Positions 50,101 to 62,421 of a stretch of DNA of 64,000 bases are shown one piece after another. The notes beneath the pieces were generated by a model, which was given only the letters and a program-made list of their open reading frames with translations, was not told the DNA's origin and searched no databases. Position 1 is the stretch's first letter, and each line of letters starts with the position of its first letter. Source of the DNA: Tubiluchus corallicola (Eukaryota; Priapulida; Priapulimorpha; Priapulimorphida; Tubiluchidae); NCBI GenBank assembly GCA_030141605.1, contig JAQGDQ010000059.1, positions 558,001-622,000 on the forward strand. Direction: 5' to 3'. The translations under genes were made by a program, and so were the position numbers.

Positions 50101-53000
50101 ATCTATAATGTCAAGCTAAGGAACAATATTGTGAAAAATAAGAGCATCTTTTGCCACACATTTGCTAGCACCTTTGAAATTTGTAAAATAAGATTACTTC
50201 ACAAGAACCAAACCACTTAATAAATGGCCAAACAAAAAATAGAAATTACCTGTGGGTAAACAACAAGTCCCTCACACACATTTTGCAGTGTAGACAGCAG
50301 AATATCAGCAGTGATAAAAGATTCGGCAATGCTAATACGTCTAAAATTAAACCCAAAATAAATTGAAATAAGGGTATTAATCTTTATTTGAAGGAGTAAA
50401 GTTGACAAACTGGGGCAGACACATTTCTCAGTAAAGTTTTATGCCAGAAAATTTTTTTACCGGAGAAAAAAATTTCACAGAAAAATGTTTTGACAAAAAA
50501 ATTACTTTGCAGAAAAAAATTCCTAAAAAGGATTTTCCCAGACTGCTATTTTCCAGAACTTTTTTCCCCAGAAACGTCATTTCATAGAAAATAAAAATCA
50601 CAGAAAATGTAATAACCCATTTTTAAAATGCAGTGACATATTAACACAATGAATGTAGTTTGTTTAATTATTGATTCATAGGGATCATATTACCAAAAAA
50701 TTTGGTCAACCCGTTAAAGGAAGGAAGTAATTTTGTAAGGTCAGAATGATTAAATAGTGATTTGTTTTGATCTTTGCATATATGTAATAGTGAGTGATCT
50801 CGGCGTGTGACTAGCCATGAAACTTAAGCAATGCCAAGCCTGGCAATGATTTGTTGGGCGACCACTTAGGAATTTCACTTTTGTGCTGTTATCTTTACTG
50901 TGATCCTGAATCATTTAGTTCGTTTCTTGGTGTTTAGGGAACACATAAATGCATCAGAATATGACTGTGACATCTCTGCCAGTTCAGTATTTCATCGCAC
51001 AGGATTAGCTTCATATGAACTAGAGTCTGGTCCTGCCACAAAATAAACTATAAAAATCTTGCAAAGAAGGATAATTTATTGAGCAAACGTTGACCCAAGA
51101 TATTCACAAATCTGTACAGTTCGCAAGGCCTTGGTGTTTTCATTTTTTATAATTATTATTTATTAAACTTTATTTCAAATCCTAAGAAAATCAGTCGAAT
51201 TTGAAGTGATTATATGCAACACGTGATACACAATGCAAATTACTTTGAGAGAGCAATTTAATCATAAAAATTTAAAATTGTAGCAAGAAAGATTCAAAAC
51301 AAAATGTTTTTCCAAAACAAAATTGAAAAACAAGGTTGACCCCTTTTAACATAATTTTAAATTGTTCGATTAATGATAGTCATTAGCTAAAGTGCTGTAG
51401 ACAACTAAATGAGAGCAGAAAACAAAGAATGAAAGAGACAGACAGAGGGGTGAAGGAGAGGGAGAGAGAGCGAGAAAGAGAGAGAGAGTGAATGAGAGAT
51501 AGGGATAGAAAGAAAGACACTGACAGGGAAGGAGAGAATGGAGAGGCAAAGAGAGAGAGAGAGGACAAGAGAAGAGGGGTAAGAAGGTAAAGAGGGAGAA
51601 GTGAACAGAAAAAATTAAAGCAACGGCTTTATCCCACTAAAATAGCAGATTTATTAGTTAAAAAAGTAACCATGATTTTTCTGTTAAAAAACCTTTCTTG
51701 GAAATATTTTTTCTGTGAAATAAGTTTTCTAGAAAGTATATTTTCTGGGAATTTATTTTTTCTGGGAAAAAATAGACCTAAACCAATAAACCTGACCTAA
51801 AAGTAGTCAAAATTTTCTTTGCACAATATGGTAAACTGTAAATGTTGTATCAAAATATTAGACTTTCATCAGTAAGCACAAAGTTTATCAATGGCCAGTT
51901 TCACAAAGCCGCCACTAAGTTAACGTCATTACCGCAGTCTATTAACTATTAATAACGACGTTGTTACTTAGTGACAACTTTGTGAAACTGGCCCCAGGTT
52001 CTTCTACATAGATGATATCCAAACATGGTTTCCTCAACACAGAACAAGCTCCTTGCTTGTACAAGCTGTATGCTTCACAAACACCTGCAAAAGTGGCACA
52101 GAAATTCATCTGGCTTACAAAACTGAATTTTAAGGTTTAATTTCTGGGGCAAGTGGTATACAATGTAAATACCGAGAAATACAAAAAAACTTAAAACTTG
52201 CCTAAAAACAATTCTTAAAAACATTCATAGCCAAAACAACACACACATTACCTATTTGGCTTCTGTTAACTACTTAATTAATTGAATAATGTTCTATAGT
52301 CTCAGCCTAAATAAACTGGTGGTATGTTTGTAAAATTTACCACTGATGATGACAGCACTAGTCTGTCAAAACGTTTGGCATGATTTTTGACTACGTGTAT
52401 TGGAACTTTTTATAAAGTTGTGTTGCTTTGGCTTCAAACAATTATCTTTTTTCTTATTGTTAAACATTCCCAAAATTTAGCTACTTTAATTTAATTATAA
52501 CAATGTCCAAGCAGTCACAATGAACATGTTTTAGATTTTTTCTTTGGAAAATATTCAATTATTGCATGTAATAAATATTCTCCATACTGCAACTACTAAA
52601 ATTTCATGCAGAGCTGATGAGATATTCCAAATGTGGTTTAATAATTCTGTTTTACTTATTTACAGACGGCAAAACTGCACATGTCGAATCTGCAAATAAA
52701 AAGATACGTAATACATAAAAAATTATTGTTAAAAAAATGCAGGTACGGACATGCAAAAACATGCAGATAGTAAATTATTTACCTGTTAGCACTATCATCC
52801 AGAGTTCTCTCCAGCCACTGCACTGAAGCTGTATGCATTGGATCAATCAAAAGAGCCTGAAGGTGGCGGGCTAATGCACAACATCGCTCACTACGCATAG
52901 GGTTACGCTTGTACGCCATTGCACTCGATCCTACCTGCTCCCGTTCAAATGGTTCCTCGATTTCTTTCATGCTGGCGAGTAGGCGTAAATCTGTGCACAT
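47120..53000 (-). CDS. ADSL: Adenylosuccinate lyase, C-terminal part (last five exons)
   Basis: ADSL is a homotetrameric cytosolic enzyme that cleaves fumarate from SAICAR and from adenylosuccinate in purine synthesis. Exons on the - strand: 53000-52783, 50340-50250, 49360-49271, 47665-47489, 47206-47120 (stop TGA). They give 220 residues in continuous frame with GT/AG borders. The first present exon carries the fumarase/aspartase-superfamily signature [15 protein letters not shown], whose Ser lies in the flexible catalytic loop, and then [13 protein letters not shown]. Later exons give [37 protein letters not shown] and FLEEEV, collinear with the C-terminal half of vertebrate ADSL. The 5' half (roughly the first 260 residues) was not found between 53000 and 64000 and probably lies beyond the window. 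The intron at 48323-48616 holds a LINE remnant. Confidence 0.97.
47920..48625 (-). mobile_element. LINE 3' end inside an ADSL intron
   Basis: The - strand encodes a 97-residue frame (48616-48323) with [40 protein letters not shown] and a [10 protein letters not shown] end, the usual C-terminal pattern of non-LTR reverse transcriptases. A 3' UTR and a (TAA)n-like tail (ataataataataaactaac type) follow down to about 47920. It differs in sequence from the LINE at 43380-44890, so it belongs to another subfamily. It is in the same orientation as ADSL. Confidence 0.65.
50780..51060 (+). mobile_element. 5S-rRNA-derived SINE-like copy in an ADSL intron
   Basis: Positions about 50816-50875 track the 5S rRNA internal control region: cttaagcaatgccaagcctgg, gatttgttgggcgaccac, then ttaggaat, matching gttaagcaacgtcgagcctgg, cttggatgggtgaccgcc and tgggaat. 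The sequence is too decayed and incomplete to be a working rRNA gene. Confidence 0.55.
51400..51605. repeat. Imperfect (GA)n purine-rich tract
   Basis: GAGA and GGAGA units with interruptions. The Ser/Leu-rich - strand frame across it is an artefact. Confidence 0.9.
51892..51996. mobile_element. Palindromic MITE, ~105 bp
   Basis: The left arm tggccagtttcacaaag is the inverse of the right arm ctttgtgaaactggcc, and pairing extends inwards through cactaagt and cttagtg. GGCCAGTTTCACAAAG ends of this type mark a class of small palindromic MITEs found in many marine invertebrates. Confidence 0.75.
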
Positions 53001-53869
53001 CTGTAGGAAACACAACTATTACCAAAACAAGATAATGGAATAATGAGTATGTTCACTACACCAAACCAAAACTACCTGAAGCAAGTTGCTGTCCACTTTA
53101 CGACTTTGAATGAATAAAAGTTCAAATCAGAATTTTCGTTTGACTGCAGTGAATTCAATCTGGGTACATCTTCTTTTGTAAATATTGAACTGTGGGTTAA
53201 TATCAAAATATCGAATCAGCTTTGTATGAATGTCTAAAAGCATTACAAGTTAGCTGCTGGTTCTAAAGCAGGTTTGAGGACTGCTTGGCCAATTCCAAAG
53301 GACACCCTATAGTGTCAGGCATTTTCAGAAGAGAGAGTAACTTATGAGCATGCTCTATGAGTCTATGTCATCATAATGTTGTATGAATCGTGAATGCCTT
53401 TAAATTATATGTAAAATTGGCAGTAGTACACTAGCCTGATAGCTTTAGTAACCCTAAACTTGTATTAGCAGATGATTGCAGAGGCTCCTGTAATTATTCT
53501 GCCACACAGGAAGAGTTTTACAGTAATGACACCAAGCTAATGAGAACAGATTGAAATATTTACTAGCCGTAATAAAGGAAGACAATTATAATATATCATT
53601 TTAACGCTGTCACAGTGCTGGAAACAATCATAAATATAAGTGCTATATCATTGTGTAGAAGAATGACAAAAATAATGAAGACAAATAACCTTGCAGCATT
53701 AGTAAGGAAATCTTACACCACATATATCCTTAACACACCATGTGCTTACTAGCTCATTTACTAAAAGTTAATCAAAAGAGCTGGAAAAGTTGTTAGCTTA
53801 GAAGCAGTATAATCATAATCACAAATCCGTGGACACATTCTAGTGACCTCATTTAATACATGACTACAG

Positions 53870-54185
53870 GCAATGACTACTGAAGTCAGTCAACTGCATT
53901 TTTATATAATTAGAAATTTTGTAAACCAGAATCCAGTATTCCACGACAGCTCCTACTCAAATTGCACGGTCATGGCAAAATTGGGACCTGACTCTATATC
54001 AATGCAAAGCCTCTCTAAGATGGCAGAGGTATGTCAGCCACATTCAGATGTGTATACATCCCCCCTTTTACCAGGTAAACAGCCAGAATCAACACGGTGA
54101 ATGAAACCACACAGAGCAAGAATCGAACCACTTCACCCGTCCATTCCAGCATCTGCGTCATTCTTAACTACAGACCCAAAAAATA
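53870..54185 (-). mobile_element. tRNA-derived SINE-like element
   Basis: On the - strand: tctgtagttaagaatgacgc (A-box region), then agtggttcgattcttgc (B-box region), then ttgattctggctgtttacc. The body matches the + strand element at 32865-33065. The 3' limit is uncertain. Confidence 0.45.
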
Positions 54186-57100
54186 GGCCAAGCTAATCAA
54201 TCACAAGCTTGATTTATACTAAGCACAAGTTGGAAAACTTAGGAAGAAAATGCCCAAAAACCATGACCACCTGGTAAATGGCAGTGACCAATGACTTACT
54301 GACTTTTCAAATACATAACGTGGGATGTTATAGTTTCTGAAACAGTGGACTGCAAAGAATGTGGAAAAGTAAAACCGAGACTAAAAATAAGGGAGCAAGA
54401 TAATAACCAGTTCTGTGTCGACATCTAAGAATGCCAAATCTACAAACTTCGTTGGTGTAATTAAGAAATGAAGAAAGAAAGTAATAAAAATGCCTCCTTC
54501 ATGACAAGTTACCAAAATGCGAAGAAAAATCATCAGTATATTTAAAAAGCAAAACTGAAATAGTATGCAAAAGATGCAAAAGATGGGTATATTGTGAATA
54601 CCTTTCTTATTCTAAATCAAGAAATGAATTCCAAAAACAAAAAAGTAATGGTTACAGATAGAACTTTGTAAGTAAAAAGCGTGTCAGGTGAGTTGCAACA
54701 GCAAAAGACCACTGTCCATTGTAGCTGAACACACACAACACCACAAATTGCTGAATTCACGATGTTGTTAAATCAATCGCACAAAAATTTTCAGTAACAT
54801 ATATACAACCAAAAACTGAGATGAAGAGAAATTAGTGAATTATCACGTTTCACCAACAAAACATTGAACCACAATTTACGAGTTTCATCGAATTTGCAGC
54901 AATGGTGTTAATCTCCTTGGAATTGCCAAAAACCAATAAATCTCAATTCTGAAACCTGGCTGAAATAAGAGATTTCTAAAGGAGCACAGCAGCAATAAAT
55001 ATCAATGAAGACTGCCAGGCATTCTAAACCGCACAAATCAAACTATAAATCTATAGAACTATGCTGCTGCATTATGCAGTGTGCAACAGTAGTAGTAATT
55101 ACCCTTGTTGATACTGTAATTGCCATTGCTGCAGTGCCGAGGATGTTGCCGCCGCCGCTAACAAATAGCAAAGAAGCTATACATTAATTCGGTTCACTGT
55201 TATTTGTCCACGAAATATTATTGATGGATTTGAATAAAATTTTATGAAAAAGTAGGATGTGTGCGCCAAAGAAAAGGTGACAAAATTCCCATGATAATTA
55301 ACTGGAAAAAGGCAAAACAAACTGAGATTTACTACAAATTACCTGTTTTTTCTATTTCTATACCAGGACCATCATTTTATTAAAGATAATCATCCAAGAT
55401 GACGCAACTGAACAAGAAGTGTTGCCTTAAACATGTTTGGGTACGTACACATCCATGTACCCTGTGATCTGTCATCCGGTACGGGTGTAAGTCCGAATTT
55501 ATGAACTAGGAGTACATGGGATAACAGTCAAGCAGTGTTTCCAATGAGTTGTAATATTGTAATACTAGTTATATCATAAATAGTGTAAACCAAAACTGTA
55601 CCAAAAGGATCATGGCGACATTTTGCTACAGTGTTATGTTCTGGTCCTTAATACGTTATGCTCGTGACATAGTCTGGGGTGCTTTGTATGTACACCTTCC
55701 CTTGTATTTTGCACAAAGTAACACACTCTCTCGCCAAGATAAAAAGCCAGAGACAGTATGGCAGACAAAAAAGACGAAAAAATTTTTTTTATGGTAGTTA
55801 GCCATCCATTTATTTACTAAGTTTGGCACTGCTTAATTTAGAACACTAAGAACATGCCCTAACCACTCAGTTATTCCCAGTGCTTCAAATAATAGAGGAT
55901 TGCAGAAAAATGTTCAGATACATAATGCCATGAAAGACTCCAGAACACACCAAAAAGAATAATTTTGTAGGTGGCTAGAACGAAGGATAGAGCAATAACA
56001 ATGCATGTAAAACCTGAGAGTCTATGCCGCCAGTGAAAAATATACTTTTAAACATAGACCTCCGCATGTAGTACCCACAGCTCTTGCCCTGCCCAAAGAA
56101 AAACTCCTATTAAAAGTCAATTAATCCAGTAAACCCACTAATAATTTCAATAAATTAAAGCAGCGCTATAACAAAGTGTTCTGAATTAGTACATTTTTAT
56201 ATGCCCTGCATAAAGCATCTTAAAAATTTTACAACAGACTAATAGTTTGTAATGCGATCAAAAATTAATGTTCCCACTTCCAGCCCTTGAGAATGTAAAG
56301 TCCACAGATCATCAATTATCGTCAGCGTCAACATCGTAAATAAGCTTGAAACCTAACACGTGTCCGTGCAACAAGTTATTATCAGAGACGTTTGTGTTAC
56401 TGCTGATATCCAATGATTATAGAGAAGCCAGAGCCAAACAGACGTATATAATCGATCAGATAGTAGTGTAGAAATTTATCAGTAAGACAGGAAGCCAGCT
56501 GTGTGAAAACTTGCCGAAGTAAAAGATCAATTGCTAAAACTTATGAAACGAAGACTATGAAGGTAAGTTTTTCATTTTATAGTGTATGTATGTATGTAAA
56601 CATGATGTATGACCATCCCATTAGTATCTTTCAGTTTATATTCAAATGCAGCGATTATTAAATTGGGCCAAAGTTTACGTTAAAGTTTTTAAGCACAGTT
56701 TTTCACGAGGTCACTTTATGTACTGTAACCACTAACAAACAAAGAGGTACAAAATAAAAAACTAAAAATTCTGTTTGAATTCTGTAAAAATAAAAAATAT
56801 CAAGCTTAAAGCAGATATTAAAGCAGCTGTTTTTACCTGCGATTTCTGATGTCTAACAAACATCTTACCGTTCTACTTTTATTTGCCAACTTTTACTTTT
56901 GTCATACAACAAAATATTACCCATCTTTTAGTGGCAATTTTCCTAATGTAAATCAGGAATGTGCAACAACCGGGCAAAAACAGATAATGCTACAATAAAA
57001 ATTGGTGTCAAAAGAAAAAAGTTGTTGGATATTTTGCAATACATTTCTGTCACTAATTATTACCATCTTGGTTATCAGATAAAAAACTTGACCTGTCCAT

Positions 57101-58699
57101 GTGGTCCATGCTAAAAGGCCAAAATTTTCTAAAATAAAATAAAGATTCAGCAATTTTGCAAGTCACAATGTCCATTGTCATATTGGTATTCTAATCAATA
57201 TGGAGCACCTTTCTAAAACAAATATCAAAAAGGCCAGTAAAATTAAAATTTCAAATTTCTTTTAAAAAAACTAAAATATTCTATATCTACATTTAAGACG
57301 TATTACTGCATCTTAAATAGGTTAAAGAAGTGTTGAAAACTTTGTATGTGAACTGAAGGAATTTATTTCTGAAAATTTGCATGTTGGGAAGTTATTGCAA
57401 TTCCCTTTCTTGCCATAAGCATCTTCTTATAAGTTTGTAAAAATTTTAAACACACATGAGTTTAACACACGATCAATGAGTATGAGAATCTAAGAAATGG
57501 TATTTGCATAAATTTCAATACCTATTTGCATCTACATTGGATTCACAATTACACTTGAAATTACATTCTTGTAATTGAAATGTGCTTCAGGGATTAAACT
57601 CATTTCACTACATCGCAATGGGATGTTTCAGCCAGACATGACCCATGGAGATGAGGGCACTCTTAGCAACTAATTTTTCCCAAATCAATTAAAGAACTCG
57701 CTGAATGACTTTAGTGTGTCTGTGGCTATTTGTTACAATTCACAGTATGTCGATTGTCAATTTCATATTGCAAATTCAAAGTTCAACGTTCATTTGTGCA
57801 ACAACAGCTAAAATGAAACAGCCCTAATAAACTAGCTGCAGCCAAATGCCATGCACACAACTAAGTACTGCAAGCACATCACTATAAGATGTTTTACTGC
57901 TTCTTTTAATACTTGGTTAGTGTAAAAGAATTAGTCTCATTTGCCTAAAAATATTGTGCTTATACAAAAACTAAAGAATATTTCAGTACATTTCTCTGGA
58001 GAAACTATTAGATCAGAAACTTTATAAGACTATAATGCAAAATACCATGGCCACTGTCATAATTATGGATGGAAAGAAAAGTAATGGCACACTGCATGAA
58101 CCCCAACTTTCAAGTTTGCAACCTACAGTTCTCAAAATACAAAAATAGTTCAAATTTGCATGTGTAGTGTGTGGGGTCTGTAAATTGCAAGCAGTTTGAC
58201 TCAAGTCCTGGAAGTGTCACATAACATATACTTAGCATTTATCTGAATTTGTTAATAATTCAAACTAGGCATACTGCAGGAAATTGTCATTTTTAGGCAG
58301 ATTGTAGTAGGAAAAATTAGGGTTTGAAGAACTTATTTGAGAATGAACCCAATGTGAATGAGTAAACTTTATAAAGTATGAATAAAATTTTAACAAAGTA
58401 TATATAAAAGTAAATTAGTTGCATTCAAATAAAAATTGAGCAAATTTCCAAATTTGGTCACAAATTCTCAAATGTAATTTTTTAATGAAGAATACCATTC
58501 ATATTTTAAACTTTAGAGTTCTTTGTGGTTTTATTGCTATTTTAGAATTATAGCTTTTTATGAGAATAAGTCCTTTGTTTACCTATCTACCTACCTACCT
58601 ACTAAGATATACAAAGAGCACTTATTTCCCCAGGAGTGTCTTCTGGTCAAACAAGAGCAAATGCTTTTCGTGTCAAAATTTCATACAGCTGGTACCTCT

Positions 58700-59225
58700 G
58701 GCCATCGTGGATCCTACAATCCTCTCCCTCCCAGGGGTGTTTATGAAAAAACTGCCTTTATAACACTACAGTTGCAATAATTATAATCCTGCATATGCCC
58801 TCCCTCCACCTGCGGAAGGGATAAAATATTTTTGTCAATTTTGGATTGTCAGTAGATGACAGGTCACTGTAAATTCCACGCATTGAGTTGATTTAAACAT
58901 TCGAACTATATCTAAGCTCCATCCATGATCCATCTTTCCACCCTCAAAGGGAGGAAAACTCATTACAGGACATCATCCAAAAATTATTACTCCTCACCTA
59001 ACATCTAAATTTCACATTTTGAGGGAAAAAAACAATCTTTATAACACTAAGGTTGCAAATGTTCGAATTTTGGATCTGCCCTCCACTTTGGGGGCATGAG
59101 TTTGTCAATTTTGGATTGTCGCAAAGTGACAAGTCACTCTAATTCTTTGTAATGAGCTGATGGATTCCACCATCATCAATATGGATCCTCCCTCCCTCCT
59201 TGACAGGGCACACTAATTCCTCGCA
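58700..59225. repeat. Tandem imperfect duplication, unit about 275 bp
   Basis: The block ctttataacactacagttgc (near 58756) recurs as ctttataacactaaggttgc (near 59038), and gtcaattttggattgtc near 58832 recurs near 59104. GGATCC-CTCCC-type words recur at the unit boundaries. Confidence 0.7.
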
Positions 59226-60204
59226 CTCTGAACTGACTCTGCTCCTCCCACTATGCTCACCATTGCTGTGCAGCTGTTGAGATTTCTACCCGTTTACCCC
59301 TGCTCTGGATAAGCCCTCAACATGAACTTTGACATTGGCCATTATGTTGTCCAAAAGTTACCCAATACCAAACATTTCAAGGTACCCCAAGAGGCTTAGG
59401 TACAAATGGAATATGCTCAAATTGACAGAATGCTGACAGACAGCCGACAGACGACGGATGCTGCATGATAGATAAGGAAAGTCTGGATACCTATAAATGA
59501 AATGTCATTTTCCTGCCACTACTTACACAGCAGAAAATCAAACATTCAAAGAACTGATCTAGGTTAAACATATTACACCTAACATAAACCATAAATATTC
59601 ACCTGTTTAGCAAATAGTGAGTGTAATTACATAATGGAACACCTGGTGCCACTAATAGACGTGCAGTCTTGCATCATTGCATCATGCAACTAGTATAAAG
59701 GTAGGTCTTAGGGATGAGAAGGCAGAATAGAAAGAACTAAAGAAGAACTGTGAAAACACAACGAAAAACGGAACTGTGAGAACACCACAAGGAAAAGAAA
59801 TACAATGAAGAAAAAGAGAAGAAAAATATCTGAAAAACAAAGATTGGATTGAAGATTGGAATAAATGACAGAAAAAAATGGAAGGAGCAAAAAGCAATAG
59901 ACAAAAAAATAAAAGAACAGCAAGAAGGAAAGTGCTACCAGGCTTATCCATCCTAAATGGGTATCAATCCTTCTTTTTTCTCTTTTGTAACTCCCCCCAA
60001 ATCCCACAATATGCCGAAATAACGACAGCTCTGAAGTGAGGTGTAATGAATACAAGTACTACCTGTTCTAGGAATCCGAAGCTGAATATAATGGTATAAC
60101 AAACCTAAGCCAATGCGGGGCAAATGACCTGTGAACTGGAGTATAGTGAACTATGTATATATTCGGATGACCAGATACTGGAAGTTCAAGTATAATAAAC
60201 CCAC

Positions 60205-60222
60205 CATTATATATATATAGGT
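60205..60222 (+). promoter_or_regulatory. Possible TATA box upstream of the nested gene
   Basis: The run attatatatatataggtg lies about 110-125 bases before the ATG at 60332. It is the only TATA-like element nearby, but (TA)n runs are common in this DNA, so support is weak. Confidence 0.2.
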
Positions 60223-60331
60223 GACTTGAAACTGAAATTGATAATTTACTGAATGTGAATGCTATCAAGTAACTAAAACTAAATAAATTTCAAAGACATC
60301 ACTTCCGACATGAAACTGCCCTGCTTCAAAA

Positions 60332-60595
60332 ATGTATTCACTTGTTTCAGTTATGTATTCACCAACAATTGACCAAGATAACTCCAATCGCATAGCTTTT
60401 TGGAACAGTGACATGACTCGCTGTGTCATGTGTGGCCAAACCAACATACAATGTAATGAAGTGATCGGTGGATCAAAAGCAAATGGTGAAGAATTCGGGA
60501 CAAATGAATACATCTGCAAGACTCCCGGGTGTGGATGGAGTACAAGCTTCCTGTGGGATGATGGAAGTATGTATAAAAAATATAGAAGTGGCTAT

Positions 60596-60693
<98 letters not shown>

Positions 60694-60700
60694 CCTCCCT

Positions 60701-60745
<45 letters not shown>

Positions 60746-62421
60746 CCTCCCTCTCCCTCTCCTCTCTCCCTCAGTCTCTCTTGCAAGATTTATTGCAAGA
60801 AGCGACCAACACCAAAAGCTATCACCACTTCAGAAAAACATTGATGTGTCTAGGCAGGCAAAACAAGTTTTTTGCACTTTCAAAGCAACTGTTAATATTC
60901 CCCATCCATGTTTTACCATTCCTTGTAATAATGGTCGTTAAAGTTGTTTCTTTTTAAATATAATTCAACTTGCATACACCTACTGTTGTTATTCTGAGAA
61001 AAATAATAACACCTCTATTATTTATGTTTTTGCAAATGTTACTAATTCATCCACTCTATATGTGACAAACTTGTCGCAAGTGTGCAAACGTGCTAGCACA
61101 AACAGAATTTTAACACAAATGACATTTTGTCATATATGCAGAGCTATAATAACTATATTAACATAAATAGCCAAACAGGTGCAGGTGTTTACTAGCTGAT
61201 CAGTTAGCTGATTGAAAAAGAAAGAAAAGACAGCTAGCCATGCACGCACACATGCACACTCTCACACATGCACATGCACACACATGTACGCACACACGCG
61301 CGCACACACACTCACACACACACACACGCACACACCTTGTAAATACAGCACTACATGTTATTTTAATCTTGTTTACTTGGTTTACTTTGCATTTGCAACT
61401 TTACCAATTACAGCCCTTTTCTTATTTAAAGTAAAAGCTCTGTCATTCTTTATGCATACAAAAACCAGGAACATAAAAACCATCTATTTGTGAAGAAGAG
61501 AAAGAATGAAATAAAATTCCAACATTTTTATGTGCAACAACCATCCTGGTCAAATAATATAACACAACAATTTTAACATCTTTTTAATAATAGATTTGGC
61601 ACTCGGCTGTATGTATAGCTTAGCCTGAAATCAAAGCAGAAACCAGCTGTTATTGCAGTGTTTTGCAGAAATAGAAATTTATCACCACAGAAATTTCAAG
61701 TAATTTGACCAACTATTTACTAGCACATGTACTGAACTAAAAGTTTTACATATATTAGAAGTTTTTAAAGGAAATATGAAAGTATTAAACTGAGATTTTA
61801 ATACTTGATTGCTGTTTATAAAACTGGTAGACATTTAGGCCTTTTTGACATTCTTATTGAACACCTAACCACTTACACGTTGCTTACTAAAGGAAATGGT
61901 TCTCTATTTACATCTAATTAATTATTAAACTTAAAAGACAGCTGTTTATTGCTATTGACAAGGAATTTTAATGTAAAAGTCAACCAACTTTACTTGTCAT
62001 ACAGCAACATTACAAATTAAGAGTCAGATTGGTAAATCACTGCTTTAGCACATTTTTACTTCCTAAGTTGTCGTGTGTAATTGGGACCTATGCAAATATT
62101 TCCCCATAACAAAGTTACTTCATGTGCATTGCTATACTTCTACGATAACGAATCTTTCTAGGTAAAAAGTGCTTATTCTTCGAGGCTAACTCGTGGATGC
62201 TCGGTATAGAACATTTTCCCGCTAGATGGATGAAAATGTGGGCAAGACAGCGGAAATTCCCAGAATGTGTTATCAACCACATAGAAGCAAAAGACATCAA
62301 TGGACAAAAATTGACAGAGCTAGCTGCGACAGTAAGAAAAATCATGGTGGAATTTAATGTATCACAAAAAACAGCAATCATGATGAAGATCAAAATCGAT
62401 GAAAATGATCCTGACTTTTAA
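60332..62421 (+). CDS. Unrecognised gene: Cys-rich zinc-ribbon-like segment plus C-terminal SAM-like segment, nested in an ADSL intron
   Basis: Two exons join in frame: up to 60566 (donor GGAA/gtatgt) and 62162-62421 (acceptor ctttctag, stop TAA). Exon 1 either starts at ATG 60332 (164 residues in total) or is internal, with an acceptor cttgtttcag ending at 60350. It encodes a Cys-rich region, CVMCGQTNIQC then CKTPGCGWSTSFLWDDG, spaced like a zinc-binding fold. Exon 2 continues KKCLFFEANSWMLGIEHF and has a SAM-like helical pattern: FPECVINHIEAKDINGQKL, LTEL, and an end like VSQKTAIMMKIKI. The phase match (1 to 1) and coding character of both exons support one gene. An alternative 3' exon at 60775-60941 also fits the phase. 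The gene is on the opposite strand to ADSL. The family was not recognised, so no function is proposed; SAM domains usually mediate protein-protein association. Confidence 0.6.
60597..60772. repeat. (CT)n microsatellite in the intron of the nested gene
   Basis: Nearly pure CT with CCCT interruptions, starting about 30 bases after the exon 1 donor and ending in ctctctccctcag, a canonical 3' splice-site sequence. Ser-Leu open frames across it are artefacts. Confidence 0.97.
61230..61338. repeat. (CA)n microsatellite, interrupted
   Basis: CACA units with TG, CG and GC interruptions in the intron of the nested gene. Confidence 0.95.

Larger units (their letters stand above)
50435..51775. repeat. 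Pair of inverted ~18-bp minisatellite arrays in an ADSL intron
   Basis: The left array (about 50435-50625) reads on the + strand as degenerate units around cacagaaaaatntttt. The right array (about 51650-51775) shows the same motif on the - strand (cagaaaaaatatttcc, cccagaaaaaataaattc). The spacer holds a 5S-like segment and a GA-rich tract. Inverted arrays of short units at both ends resemble Foldback-type termini, but no coding region is present. Confidence 0.45.
53001..60331. other. Large ADSL intron, left part
   Basis: No ADSL exon encoding the expected upstream motifs (for example the GFTHFQPAQ-like region) was seen on the - strand. Contents are a SINE-like copy at 53870-54185, a tandem ~275-bp duplication at 58700-59225, a short (CTAC)n run near 58580, and otherwise unremarkable AT-rich sequence. 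A strong donor, ATGAAG/gtaagt, near 56563-56575 on the + strand could mark a 5' exon of the nested gene, but nothing links it. Confidence 0.35.

Noticed and set aside
60265-60519. - strand frame overlapping the nested gene's first exon
   Set aside because: It is a shadow of the + strand frame, which has the conserved Cys spacing and splice sites.
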